Source: Lichenostomus cassidix (lineage: Eukaryota > Chordata > Aves > Passeriformes > Meliphagidae). Taken from it: DNA of 64,000 nucleotides. A program made the translations under genes and the position numbers. Position 1 is the stretch's first letter, and each line of letters opens with the position of its first letter. Shown piece after piece: positions 27,201 through 37,515 of the stretch. The notes under the pieces are model-generated. The model was not told the DNA's origin. It saw only the letters and a list, made by a program, of their open reading frames with translations, and ran no database searches. Location: positions 52,310,561-52,374,560 of the forward strand of contig CM039179.1 in NCBI GenBank assembly GCA_008360975.2. Reading direction: 5' to 3'.

Positions 27201-27243
27201 CAACAAACAAACAAACAAAGGGTGTTTATCTGTCAAAGATATG
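21284..27243. other. unique AT-rich block, possibly holding conserved non-coding elements
   Basis: No gene or repeat family is recognised apart from simple tracts (24232-24244 T-run; 26268-26380 alternating AT). The stretch around 22180-22460 has mixed composition and homeodomain-type TAAT words and is discussed as a possible conserved non-coding element. The frame at 25297-25578 (93 codons) has no domain that I recognise. Confidence 0.45.
26268..26380 (+). repeat. AT-rich low-complexity tract
   Basis: The tract has repeated TATATA and ATACAT words with no fixed period. Confidence 0.7.
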
Positions 27244-27405
27244 GGAAGGAAGGAAGGAAGGAAGGAAGGAAGGAAGGAAGGAAGGAAGGAAGGAAGGAAG
27301 GAAGGAAGGAAGGAAGGAAGGAAGGAAGGAAGGAAGGAAGGAAGGAAGGAAGGAAGGAAGGAAGGAAGGAAGGAAGGAAGGAAGGAAGGAAGGAAGGAAG
27401 GAAGG
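27244..27405 (+). repeat. perfect (GGAA)n microsatellite, about 40 units
   Basis: 162 bases of uninterrupted GGAA follow 'gatatg' and end at 'ggggaataagg'. Frames through it encode only repeated arginine, lysine, glutamate and glycine on one strand, or serine, phenylalanine, leucine and proline on the other, and are artefacts. GGAA is the core of ETS-family binding sites, so a long array can bind such factors in bulk; that is known of GGAA arrays in general and is not shown here. Confidence 0.97.
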
Positions 27406-30400
27406 GGAATAAGGGAATGTGGGTGGGGAAGGAAAACTAAAAAAAAGTAAAAGAAATCTAAGTGGAAATTAAAATGGAAAATTAATATGGGGAAGGAGAA
27501 AGAAAAGAAGGAAAAGAGAAAAAGCAAAAAGAATGCAAAAAAGGACAGTAGTACTGCCAGACTGAAGTATTTCTAAGAACCAAAAGGGAAATGAACATAA
27601 ATATCTAATAAAGACACATTAATAATTTAGCTTGAACTAATTTGAATTTAGATTTTTTTAAATTGTTTTTTTTACAAAACTATCCAATTATTTTAAGGCG
27701 AGGTTAACTACTATTGTCTAGCATCATCCAATAGTCAATACAAATACTATAAACCAAAAATTAATAAAGCTGGTGGCACCAGAATTTGACTCAAACAAAG
27801 ACTTTTATGGACAGAAAACTCTCTGTTCAATAGTTTCTCCAGAGTGAGTATTCTTTATCACACTTGTGTTTGAGCACATTTCTATGCAATATGCCATTTC
27901 TAATTCTTTACTAGTGATAAGCAAAGCAAACAAGTGAAACATGATACAGCTAAGAAAGAAAAATTCTTCTTAACAGCAACCACTTATCTACAGTTGCAGA
28001 TAATGAACTTCCCAGTTTGGTGTTTAATTTTGGTTGGTTGGTTGGGGTTCTTCGTGGTTTTTTGGTTTTTTTGTTTTGGTTTTTTTTTTTTTAATTAAGG
28101 ATAACTTCTCTAGCAATTTGCTAAAATTACAATAAAAATAAATAAACAGAATTAAAAAGAAGAAATGTAAAATTAAGAGTGGTCTGCGTTTTTTTCATTC
28201 AGGGTTATTTTTCAATAAGGTTTTATTTAATTTTTATTTAAGTGTATTTACATGGGAAATGGAATTTCCAGAGCTATTCCAGCAGCTGTCCTGGAAGATT
28301 TCATTGTGCAAATACTTTGAAAATTACAAAGGTAGATTTCAAGTGTAGATTGTATATAGTTGACACCAAATAGTTACACTCACGTTTGCATAGGAAATAC
28401 TAGATCAGAATCTAGGATTCTTACACAACAAATTCTAGTCAGTGGAGTTTGTACAACTATCCTCACCTGAAATAAGACAGTGCAGTTGGCCAAAAGTAAG
28501 CACTGATGCTCTTTTGGACATCCTAGGCTATAAGAGGCGTCTACTCAGGGCGGTGGGATGTTGTGCAGTGCCTTTGGGCTACCTGTGTTGTACTGGAATG
28601 GTGGCAGGTCTTCAGGCAGACCAGGCAATATGGCACATCTCCCATGACAGTAGACACCTATGGATTAACAAGTGATGACACCATGATGTTTGCTCTGCAC
28701 TCACCTATATTTAGATTGCTGCAAACTGAAATGGCACATCTGCTAGACGCTCACTTCAACTGCTTATTCATAAACATCTCATCCTTAATGAGAGGATCCA
28801 AGTCATCCAAGACATTTGAGGAGAGCTGACAACTTCAGAACACCAGGTTGTGTTAGGGTGGCTCTGAGTAATGCTCAAGGTCATGCAGGGTAGGAACTCT
28901 AATGGGTGTATATATTCAGGAGTGAGGAGCAAAAATAAGTCTGGTTACCTGTTTTCATCCTCGGATAAACATAGCCTTTGGAGATGACCCTCTAAAAATT
29001 TGGACTTAAGACATGTATCAGCATATTCAAAAAGTGAAACAGTCAAACCCAGTGCTGCAGTACCTACAATTTAGGAATTTAGCTCCAGAAGTTGAATTTC
29101 AATTAAGTTTTAGGTTCCTTTAAGAGACAGAAGTCAAGAAAAGTTCTGGACCATGCAACCTCAGCCAGTGGGGAGTCCTAAAAGCATGTCCAAGTTCCCA
29201 AGATGTCAGTAATGACCAGTGGCAGAGGCAGAGCCTTGAAGATGCCTCCAGTTCATGAAGGCTCATGAACATCAATATCCAGTCTCTAATGCCTCCCATC
29301 TCCTCCTCTTCTTTCTGTGACTCTGTTTCCTGTCCCCACCTCCAATATTCTCATGGTGTCCACCTAGGCTAGCTCTTATGACACCCCTCTGCAGCTCAAT
29401 GGAGTATGTCAATACAATTATCACTAAGCTGCTTACTTTTTTAACATTACTAATCTAATACCACTTATAATATGCTGGCTAATATTACTGGGTTTTTCTC
29501 AAGAAATATAGTCTAACCTAATAAATATGATCCAATAAAAACAAATTTAAGGAAAAAGAAAGAGAGAGCTCCATCACTACGTGAGAAAAAAAAAAATCCT
29601 GACAATTTTCTTGTTAATAGAAGTACAGAACATCATAATATAATAAAGGTTTACAGCCAGACTGCCACAGGTATGTTTCTGTCAGCACTTTTATAAGTGA
29701 AATGTCTCATCAGTCTGCAATTCCATTTCTAAAATACAATCCATATTTAGATTTTGAAGTTGAAAGGAGGTGTTACAGAGTTTTAACAATCATGGGATGG
29801 CTCTATTAAAAATCCAAAACAGCAACTAAATTACAAATTATATGAAAATATAATTTCAAAGCTGATATTACTTTTATTATCTCTGTATTTATATACATAT
29901 CTACCACAGATTTATTAAATCCACAAAACTCACAAAGTGGGGGTGGGGAAAGAAGTTAAAACTGAAATCCCAGACTCTGATCTCAATTATATATTTTAAT
30001 AATTTTCATTTAAATCACTTCTACTGTCAGTAGCATCGGTTGATATATGTTTTTATCAAATATTTATTATGACTAGTTTTAGATGGTATTCACTGATTTG
30101 TGCTAGACAATTTTAATCACCCAGTTATCTGTAATAACTCTACTCATAATACAATCTGCATTATTCTAGTTTCTCCTTTTTTTTGAACAAGCTTTTTTTT
30201 ATTCATAAATCAACTAGAAATATAGTTCAATATGGAGGAGGATATAATAAAAAATTACAGAAAACTCTGAAGAAATCAATACAGTTGATAAGTTTCATCA
30301 GAACAGAAAAAAAAACAAACAAGCTAAAACAATAGATTTAGAATTTACATCCATGTGGAATTCTGTTTCTTTGGAGAAAAAAAAAAGCAAATATTATATT

Positions 30401-31279
30401 TATTTATTCCCCACAGATTCCTTGTTAAAGTAAATGAGCACAGCTTTAAGTAGCAATCAGACAAACTTAAGAACTGTCTGAGCTCAAAAGGGTACCTAAG
30501 ACTTGAGGCATGCTATCAAATGTCATAACTTTTTTGATATTTCTATGAGAGTGTATTTCCTCTGCACATGCTAAATCAGTACAAAATGACATCTAGACTA
30601 GCTAGCCACCTACCTTCCCAGAAGTACCACTCCTACACTGACAGCACACCTTGCTTCTCAGAGATGTAATCCCTATTTGGAAAGTAATTTTGGAATGCAG
30701 GATAAAATGGCAACACTTTCTCATTGCATTTGGCCTTTTTTGGTTTGTCCAGACATTTATATGGAAAGCCTGAATTAAGAGTTGTTTAAAACTGTGAGGA
30801 CCTCAGAGTCAGGGAAAAAAAAGTGGAGTTTATAAAAAGTGTTACATGGTGGGTGGAATTTGGCTGAAGATGAATAGATAGGGTTTTCAACACAAGAGAA
30901 AACAATAAAATTATATCAATTCCATTTTACATGTGGTGGAGCAGGGATTTCCTACAGGTCGTCACATATCCAACAAAATGCAATATGGTCAGCAGTTTGT
31001 CATTTTTAATAGATCAGTAACTTACCAGCCCTTGGCACTTTTGCTGACCTTATTTTGTGTTTTCCAGCATGAAATCTGACAAGTCATATTCACATTTTCT
31101 TACTTTTATTTGTCTCTCATTTTTTCTCTATTTATTTAATTTTGAAGAAAATACTATTATATATTTCCAAAGAGGAGAAAATATAACAGCATATGGTTAA
31201 AAATGTGACTACAAAAGGAGATTTGTGGCTTATTGCTGGCATTTTTCATTTTTCCTGCCTGAATAGGCTAACTCCCCCT
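27406..31279. other. unique AT-rich non-coding sequence
   Basis: It is A/G-rich just after the microsatellite (to about 27545). A T/G-rich tract lies at 28029-28092. Otherwise no repeat family or gene is recognised. Frames at 28442-28675 and 28563-28829 overlap in different phases and show no domain. Confidence 0.5.
28029..28092 (+). repeat. (TTGG)n and T/G-rich low-complexity tract
   Basis: Four to five GGTT units are followed by irregular T/G sequence ending in a T-run. Confidence 0.8.
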
Positions 31280-31303
31280 GGGGTTGGGTGGGTAGGGGTG
31301 GGG
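31280..31303 (+). other. canonical G-quadruplex motif
   Basis: Five G-runs of 3 or 4 bases (31280-31283, 31286-31288, 31290-31292, 31295-31298, 31300-31303) are separated by loops of 2, 1, 2 and 1 bases. Very short loops predict a stable intramolecular quadruplex. It directly precedes a long purine minisatellite. Confidence 0.85.
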
Positions 31304-31319
31304 AGGAGAGGAGAAGAGG

Positions 31320-31436
31320 GAGGGAGGAAGGAAGGAAAGGAAGGAAAGGAAGGAAAGGAAGGAAAGGAAGGAAAGGGGGGAAAGGAAGGAAAGGAAGGAA
31401 AGGAAGGAAAGGAAGGAAAGGAAGGAAAGGAGGAAG
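31320..31436 (+). repeat. 9-bp purine minisatellite, unit GGAAGGAAA
   Basis: About 12 copies of a 9-bp all-purine unit are interrupted once by GGGGGG (31375-31380). In frame it reads Gly-Lys-Glu-Gly-Lys repeats, an artefact and not a protein. It is a mirror-symmetric homopurine tract with triplex (H-DNA) potential. Confidence 0.93.
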
Positions 31437-31584
31437 GGCTCTGTTTCAACAGCATTCCTGCATGCCAAGAAAGTGTCTCTATTCTTCTGCCTCGTCACCT
31501 GTACCCAAATTTATTTATGTTATGGTTCCTTTTTACATTTAGCTTAGTACTTGTTCATCCTTCCAGACATCCTTCTGTCTTTGT

Positions 31585-32190
31585 TTGACTTGCTTCTCAT
31601 CAGGATGGATTGCTCTTGATCCATGAAAATCAACTAGCTGTCTTGTACCTCTCATTTTTTTGGTACTATATTCCTTGGGATTCTTCCAAATAGATACATG
31701 GGTAGGCCAAAATCTGATCTTGTGACATTCAGGACTGAGATCCTGCTCCCTCCTCTCAAGATTATAAATGCACTCTCATGATAGCTACAGATAAGGCTGC
31801 TTCCAGCCTTCTCATCTCTTGTTAGTAAATATGAGGTCCAGAATATCTCCTCCCATTGGCTCCCTGACCACCTGTGTCAGGAGGTTATCATCAGTATCCT
31901 GTTGGTTTGTCCTTCCAGCAGATATCTTTCTCATCATGTGAAGAAGGCCTCATCTAGCTGTTCTTCATTGTCAATCATCTATAGCACACACCCACAATAA
32001 CAGGTTAGACTGCCCTTTAATGCTTACTCACAAGCTCTCAGCTGGCTCAGCTCCTGTCCCTAGGCAGAGTTCCATGCAGTCCAGCAATTCCCTTACATAC
32101 AGCACAATTCCCCACTCTTTGCCTTTCACAATGGGAAGAGGACTTTGGTCTTGTGGTTCAAAATATCACTGAACAACTTGTTCTGCTCGT
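31585..32190 (-). pseudogene. CR1 LINE ORF2 endonuclease fragment
   Basis: Read on the minus strand, this is the C-terminal half of the CR1 apurinic-like endonuclease domain and the linker after it. Between about 31855 and 31825 it gives the recognisable 'D-I-L-D-L-I-F-T-N-K' block. The stretch 31890-31860 corresponds to the 'D-N-F-L-T-Q-V-V' region, and 31800-31740 to 'C-S-D-H-E-M-V-E-F'. Around 31625-31600 it gives a remnant of 'Q-D-Q-C-I-P'. The reading frame is broken. No reverse transcriptase follows it directly, so the 3' half is missing or has been displaced. Confidence 0.7.
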
Positions 32191-32424
32191 CTATACACAG
32201 TCATTGAAGTTCTTACAAGTTGTGACAAGAACATTAAAATGTAAACTAAAATCTTGATCCAAATGAGTGGGACTTGGCTAGGACTTCATCACTGAGTCCA
32301 TAAAACTATGTTTTAACATATTTACTTCCAGATACAAACACTAACACAAATTAAAACCTATATGAGATTATCTAAATGGCATTGCTTTCTGAAATGTTTA
32401 AGACAGGAAATATTTAGAATATAG

Positions 32425-32765
32425 AATTACAGAGTCATAGAATGGTTTTTGTTAGAACAGACTTTTAAAGATCATTTAGTTCCAGCTCTCCTGCCATGAG
32501 CAGAGATATATTTCTATCCTTCGCTAGACCAGGTTGCCCAAAGTGCCAGCGTGGCCTTGAACACTTCCAAGAATGGGGAACCCACAAGTTCTTGGGGCAA
32601 CCTGTTCCAATGTCTCATTGCCCTCTTCATAAAGAATTTCTTGCTTATACCTAGTTTAAATCTAACCTCTTTCCATGTAAAATCATCACCCCTCACCTGA
32701 TCTCTATGAGTCCTTGTAAAAAGTCTCTCTCCATCTTTCAGGAAAGGCCACAAGATTTAATCAAT
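32425..32765 (-). mobile_element. CR1 LINE 3' end
   Basis: On the minus strand this runs from the 'agagggtagatttagattag'-type block to the 3' tail; on the plus strand the tail reads 'agagtcatagaatggtttttg' near 32430-32450. The frame at 32753-32514 still shows the CR1 C-terminal 'F-F-x-K-R-A-x-x-H-W-N-R-L-P-Q-E' pattern. The tail boundary near 32425 is clear; the 5' truncation is near 32765. Confidence 0.8.
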
Positions 32766-33240
32766 AAAAGGAAGCCAGAGCTACATTAGTTTATCTAGTA
32801 GAATCTTAATGAAACCAAAGCTTATCTCAAAAAAGCAAAAGTGGTTGTAATATTGCATGATCTTGAATCCAGATAAGCCACTGCTGCCAGAAAAGCTAAA
32901 ATCCCTTAAACAAATGGGGCGTGGGCTGGCCATGGTCATAAATGACTGCAAGAAGCAGAAAATATGTAAAGGTTGAAACACATTTGCTGAAGTAGACATT
33001 GATAGCTTTTATACTGAAAAAAATTAAGAAAATGAAAAAGCTAGACATTTAAAGTGGTCATCTGGAGTCAATAGCACAGTATTGTTATTGAGTCCAGAAA
33101 AAAGCACCATATACCTAAGTTCCAACTTTTCTGTTATCAGAGCAGCCCAGATGCAAAGCAACTTACTTTCATCCACCTTCCTTTCTCTCCTTCCATGGTA
33201 TGACACAGTGAAGTCTAAAGATTTGTCTGTTGCATCACAA
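32766..33240. other. unrecognised sequence between two CR1 pieces
   Basis: No similarity is recognised. It separates the 3' end from the reverse-transcriptase piece and could be an insertion or unique DNA between independent copies. Confidence 0.4.
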
Positions 33241-33880
33241 AGAGAATGGTTTCAAAGGACCTCCCTAGAGACACTTGAGCCCATCAGAGCCTATCATCCA
33301 GATAATTTACAAAGATACTAAAACTCATTGGGCCAAATATTGATCCCTGGGGGGCCCGACCTGTGACAGGCTGCCAGTTTGAACAGGAGCTCTTTAAAAC
33401 AACCCTCTGCGTGCAGCCCGTCAGACAATACGCCACCACACAGACACTTGTCTAGACAATAACACATCCATTTCTCCAGGAGAAGGTTGTGGGAAAACCT
33501 ATTAAAAACCTTGAAGAAATCCAGATAGATAATATCCACTGCCCACATAACATCAACCAAGCAGGTTACTTTGTCATGGAAGACAATCTGGTTTGTCAAG
33601 CACAATTTTACCTTGGTGAATCCATGCAGGATTTAACCAATCACACATCTCATCTGCCTTGTGATAGCCCCTGGGAAGTTTTGTACCATAGCCTTCCCAA
33701 GGAATGAAGAGTGATAGGCCTTATAATTTCCTGGATCCTTCTTTAACCCCTTCTTGGGGAGCTAAAATTAGTCTTCTATTAATTTTTTGGGATAGCTCTG
33801 TGACTTCTGAAAAATTACGGAGAATGGCTTCACAATGACATCAACCAGGTCTCTTAATACCCTTAGGTGGATACTGTGAG
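33241..33880 (-). pseudogene. CR1 LINE ORF2 reverse-transcriptase fragment
   Basis: On the minus strand the 33605-33318 frame contains 'A-V-D-I-I-Y-L-D-F-F-K-V-F-N', a decayed form of the CR1 reverse-transcriptase block 'YLDFSKAFD', followed by a remnant of 'S-H-N-L-L-L-E-K'. Upstream in the element (33860-33810) is a remnant of the 'HPRVLRELADVI' block. At 33360-33340 it gives the region of the 'G-S-V-L-G-P' block. Several frameshifts are present. It is a dead copy. Confidence 0.75.
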
Positions 33881-34662
33881 ATATTCTCTTTTTCATCAGA
33901 GAAGTTCTACTTTTGGATTAATACACCTCTAGAGATACGAAAACTAGCTTCAAGAAGCTGATTACTTTGTGTCACAGATCTCAGCATGACTCTTACCCAA
34001 AGTACCACGTGATACCACTATAAGTAATTTGTATGTTAACTCAAAAAAGAAAAGTTTGTGAATGGTCAGAAAGATCTTGTGATTATTATTCCATACTACA
34101 CCATCATTCCCTGGAGCCTTTCCTTCTTTACTTTTATGGTGGTTTGGTTTTTTTCTGGTCATTTGGGATTTTTTTCTCTGCAGGTTTTTGTCACAATACC
34201 AAAGAACACAAAACATAACAACGTAAAGCCTTATAAACAATGTGAGCAGTGTGACAAATTGGGGTTAATAACTATGTCAATTTGAGAATAGTATTCTGGC
34301 ATTCTGAATATCCTAGTATATTTCAGTGTCTATTTTGAATGCAATTCAGAGCAGCTAAATTTGTTCAGCATTCATTTTGAAAGTGGAAATAGAATTCATA
34401 CATAAAATCTTAAGTACCTGAAGTTAGAGGTCTAACTCCCAGGTACCCACCCTAATCTCTCATTGTAGTCAATAAACAGAAATGTGCATATGCAGTTTCT
34501 GAGCTAAGATAGGCATAAATGAACATGCACATTTTCTGTGTCATTCTAAAATTTTTTTCTAAATAGCTGGGATAATCTGATGTTCCAGGGAATATATTTA
34601 GCTGCTCAAATATGTTCATCTACTGTCATATAAAATTTTCTGAGCGTCCAAGGCATCCATGA
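33881..34662. other. unique non-coding sequence
   Basis: No gene or repeat recognised. Overlapping frames of 60-90 codons on both strands show no domain. Confidence 0.5.
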
Positions 34663-34770
34663 CAGACACACAAGCTGTAGGAGGGCTTCACCTCCTTTAC
34701 TTTTACAGAGGCGAATCAGACACACAGGCAGTAGGAAAGCTTCACCTTCTCGAGCAGCAGTTAGAGGTCA
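34663..34770 (+). repeat. diverged 54-bp tandem duplication
   Basis: CAGACACACAAGCTGTAGGA at 34663 recurs as CAGACACACAGGCAGTAGGA at 34717. In both copies it is followed by a GCTTCACCT block and, later, AGAGG. The period is 54 bases. The source repeat is not identified. Confidence 0.7.
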
Positions 34771-35129
34771 GATAAAATAATCAATGACAGCTAAACAGTG
34801 CTGAAAATTAAGAAAAGTTCAAGCACTCAATACAGGGTCAGAATCAGCAGAATGGAAAATCCTCTTACACACAGTAGATGTCACACTTAGGAATCAGAGC
34901 AAAGAAGAAAGTTTGGGACATTTAGTTGATGTAGCAGGCTCCGGGGGGCTGCAGGAGCCAGCTCCCCCCCCAGAATGGGGTCCCTGGTCTGCGTAACTCC
35001 ACCAGATTCGGGGCCGGCGGCCCCCGGGGTCCGCTCAGCGTGGCGTGAATCTCGTAGCCACAGAAATTCAGCAGGAAATATAGTGGGATGAAGGAACAAC
35101 CTGGACTCATCTCTGTTCTGCCAGGGAGG

Positions 35130-35135
35130 TTTATT
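35130..35135 (-). terminator. AATAAA poly(A) signal of LTR family A copy 1
   Basis: AATAAA on the minus strand in the context 'ccaaataaacctccc', conserved exactly in copy 2 (50520-50525). Confidence 0.65.
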
Positions 35136-35242
35136 TGGGGTAAGGGGAGAGGGTTGCAGGGAAAGGAGGGGAAGAGGAAAGCAAGGACAGGATAGGGGCT
35201 GCAAGCTAAGAGATGCAGACCTCCAGCTGATGCAGACATTGG

Positions 35243-35250
35243 CTTATAAG
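35243..35250 (-). promoter_or_regulatory. TATA box of LTR family A copy 1
   Basis: CTTATAAG lies about 190 bases inside the element from its 5' end, at the same relative place as TTTATAAG in copy 2. Confidence 0.55.
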
Positions 35251-35436
35251 GGAAAGGAAGGGGGCGGGGCTGGCTCTCTAAGAGCCAGTCCCAGGAGGAG
35301 GAAGGCAAAACTGACAATGGGAACACACCAATAGCTTTCAGGTACAGCAGAATGCCTATTTCGAAATGAACCAATAGCATACAGAGCAGGGGGACAAAGG
35401 GAAGCCACATGGAGATCTGGAAATCACGTTGCTACG

Positions 35437-37024
35437 TTTAGTAGCATGGGGATTTTGATAGGCAAACAACTACTGAGAAAAGACAACTGAATCAGGTGAC
35501 AGAAACAGAAAACCTACAAAAATTATCTGCCCAGGCAGTCACAGACGCAGGAGCATCTAACTTCCGTTACCTATTTTTAAAACAGCATCCTGTCTAGGGA
35601 ACATTTGTAAATGTAAATGGAACATCTAAATAATAGTTAGTTTCAGTACTGTACATGAATGAAAACCATGCATACATCAGTGGCAAACTGGATTTACTAA
35701 AGTTACTGGGGAAAACCAGATTTCTTCTTGTTAAAGAAGCATTTTTCTGGGGTGGTAGTTTTTAATCTTGGATGAAGTTGTAGCAGAATTTAGTGATACT
35801 TGAAACTTGAAATTTTCACATTATTCACATAGCCGTAATGCTATGGCTACATGTATCTGAGATCTGTAGAAATGTTGAGTACTGTTTTAAGGATGTGAAA
35901 TTTTAAAATTTTTCTACTATTTTACTTCATATGTGAAAGAAATTAAAAATTTATAATACTTTTCTTGTGTAGAATTTTAATGAGACTGAATTTAATACTC
36001 ATTTTACAGTGACATCATAGTATTAACTCTGAATTTCTTCATAAATTATTCTATTGAAACCAAAATTGTAATGGACTATACATTTAGACCAATTTTATCC
36101 ATCTTTTGCAAGAGAAAATACAGCCAAGCACTTGCTATTTTTTGGATTAAAACCAGAACAGTTATCCCAATCCATGTGTAAAGGATTCCTTAGTTTACTC
36201 TAGATGTGCTCTTGGATGTGGCTAGATGGAGAGATTCAGGAAAAAAATGTCAAACTTGAGCTGTGAATTTAAACTGGATTACATAAACCAGATTAAACTC
36301 ATACTGAAATACATGTAAGATATCAAATTTTATGGAGTAGCCTCAAAAACCCACTGTCAAAAAATATTAACAAATTTATTTAGGTTAGTTTAATTTATTT
36401 ACTCTGAAAGTTAATTTGAGCTAATTTTTTCTTGAAAGACCCCAAGAGCACAAACATTAGAAGTTTAAGAAAACCAATATTCGATACCAAATTGTTTAGA
36501 AGTCTCAGCTATGTGTGTGTCTGTAAATTTACAGAGCTACATATCTATGTATAGATGGGAAGTATAAATATAAGTATTTGTTTACTCATCATTAAATATT
36601 AAAGACAAGGTGGCAAACTATTTAACTGAATAAATTTTATTTGATTGTATTAAATGCATATCATTCCAAGGAACAGGTATACAGTTCAAACAATGACTAG
36701 TTAGTAATTTCCTGACATGAACATTTATTTGCATTGTTTCTAAAACACCACAAGAGAATTATAGCACATCCTGCTGAACTATGTAGCATTTCATTTTATT
36801 TTGTGTCACTCTGTAGATGTAAAGACATTGCTTCAGGGTGCACTATAACACTGACAACTTTTGCATAGCAAGTAAGGTTGAATAGTTCAGTAGACAGGAA
36901 TAGCATTGATTCTGTATATTAGGAAAGAGGTGGGTCTTCTTACAATTTCATTAAAACAAAATCTCTGCATTTCCAAGATCCTTTGATTTTTGTATTCTTT
37001 CCTTCCACTCTTAACATATCAGAT
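35437..37024. other. unique AT-rich non-coding sequence
   Basis: No gene, RNA or repeat family is recognised. Confidence 0.5.
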
Positions 37025-37515
37025 ATGGACAGTTTTGGCCCCACAATTCAAAAAAGGCACAGACAAATTGGAAAAACTTCAGGGGACGGCTACAAAATAA
37101 TCAAATGTCAGTAAAGTTTGCTTTGTGATGAAAGACTGAAGGAGTTAAGTCTCTTCTCCCCAGAGAAGAAAAGGCTCAAGTGGACAACAGTATTCCAGAA
37201 CTTAGAGAGCAGCTACAAAGAAGATGGAAGCACTCTCTTCACAGTAAGTCACACAAAGACGAGGGGCAATGAGTAAAAGTTGCTCCTCGAGATGTTTTAT
37301 CTCGAAAGAGGGATTTTTTTTTTACGCTAAGAAGAGTCAATCACTGGAAGAACATTCTCAGAGACATGGGAGAGTGTCTTTCACTGGAGTTTTTCAAGGT
37401 GCAACTGAATGGTATGCTAGGTAATCTCATCAAGAACCTCTTTTCCACCAAATGTGGAACCAGATGATTTTTCGAGGTCCTTTCTAACCTAGGCTGTTCT
37501 ATGATTCTATGATCA
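37025..37515 (+). mobile_element. CR1 LINE, 5'-truncated 3' part
   Basis: It starts at the CR1 'agttttggcccc' block. It continues through a remnant of 'gagaagaaaaggctcaag', then 'gaggggcaatgag', and the 'cactggaagaacattctcagag' block (CR1 'cactggaacaggctgcccagag'). It ends with 'ggctgttctatgattctatga', the CR1 3' tail. A T-run (37315-37323) sits in the 3' part. It has no coding capacity left. Confidence 0.85.

Larger units (their letters stand above)
34930..35436 (-). mobile_element. LTR family A, copy 1 (solo LTR)
   Basis: On the plus strand it begins TGTAGCA and ends TGCTAC, the same terminal inverted repeat seen complete in copy 2. On the minus strand, a TATA box (35243-35250) and then AATAAA (complement of 35130-35135) give the U3-R-U5 order, so the element is in minus orientation. 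The flanking pentamers GTTGA (34925-34929) and GTTTA (35436-35440) differ at one base and may be the target duplication; the final A of the terminal repeat is lost or changed. It is GC-rich in the U5 part (34930-35040). The 162-codon frame on its sense strand lacks any domain and is not called a gene. Confidence 0.8.

Noticed and set aside
27150..27527. Reading frames of 72-125 codons with Gly-Arg-Lys-Glu or Leu-Pro-Ser-Phe repeats
   Set aside because: They are translations of the perfect GGAA microsatellite in several frames on both strands, with no unique domain.
31193..31588. A 131-codon frame with Gly-Lys-Glu repeats and overlapping frames
   Set aside because: It is produced by the 9-bp purine minisatellite; the flanking codons show no domain.
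34922..35410. A 162-codon frame, the longest in the window
   Set aside because: It lies wholly on the sense strand of a solo LTR, has no retroviral or host domain, and owes its length to GC-rich, stop-poor sequence.
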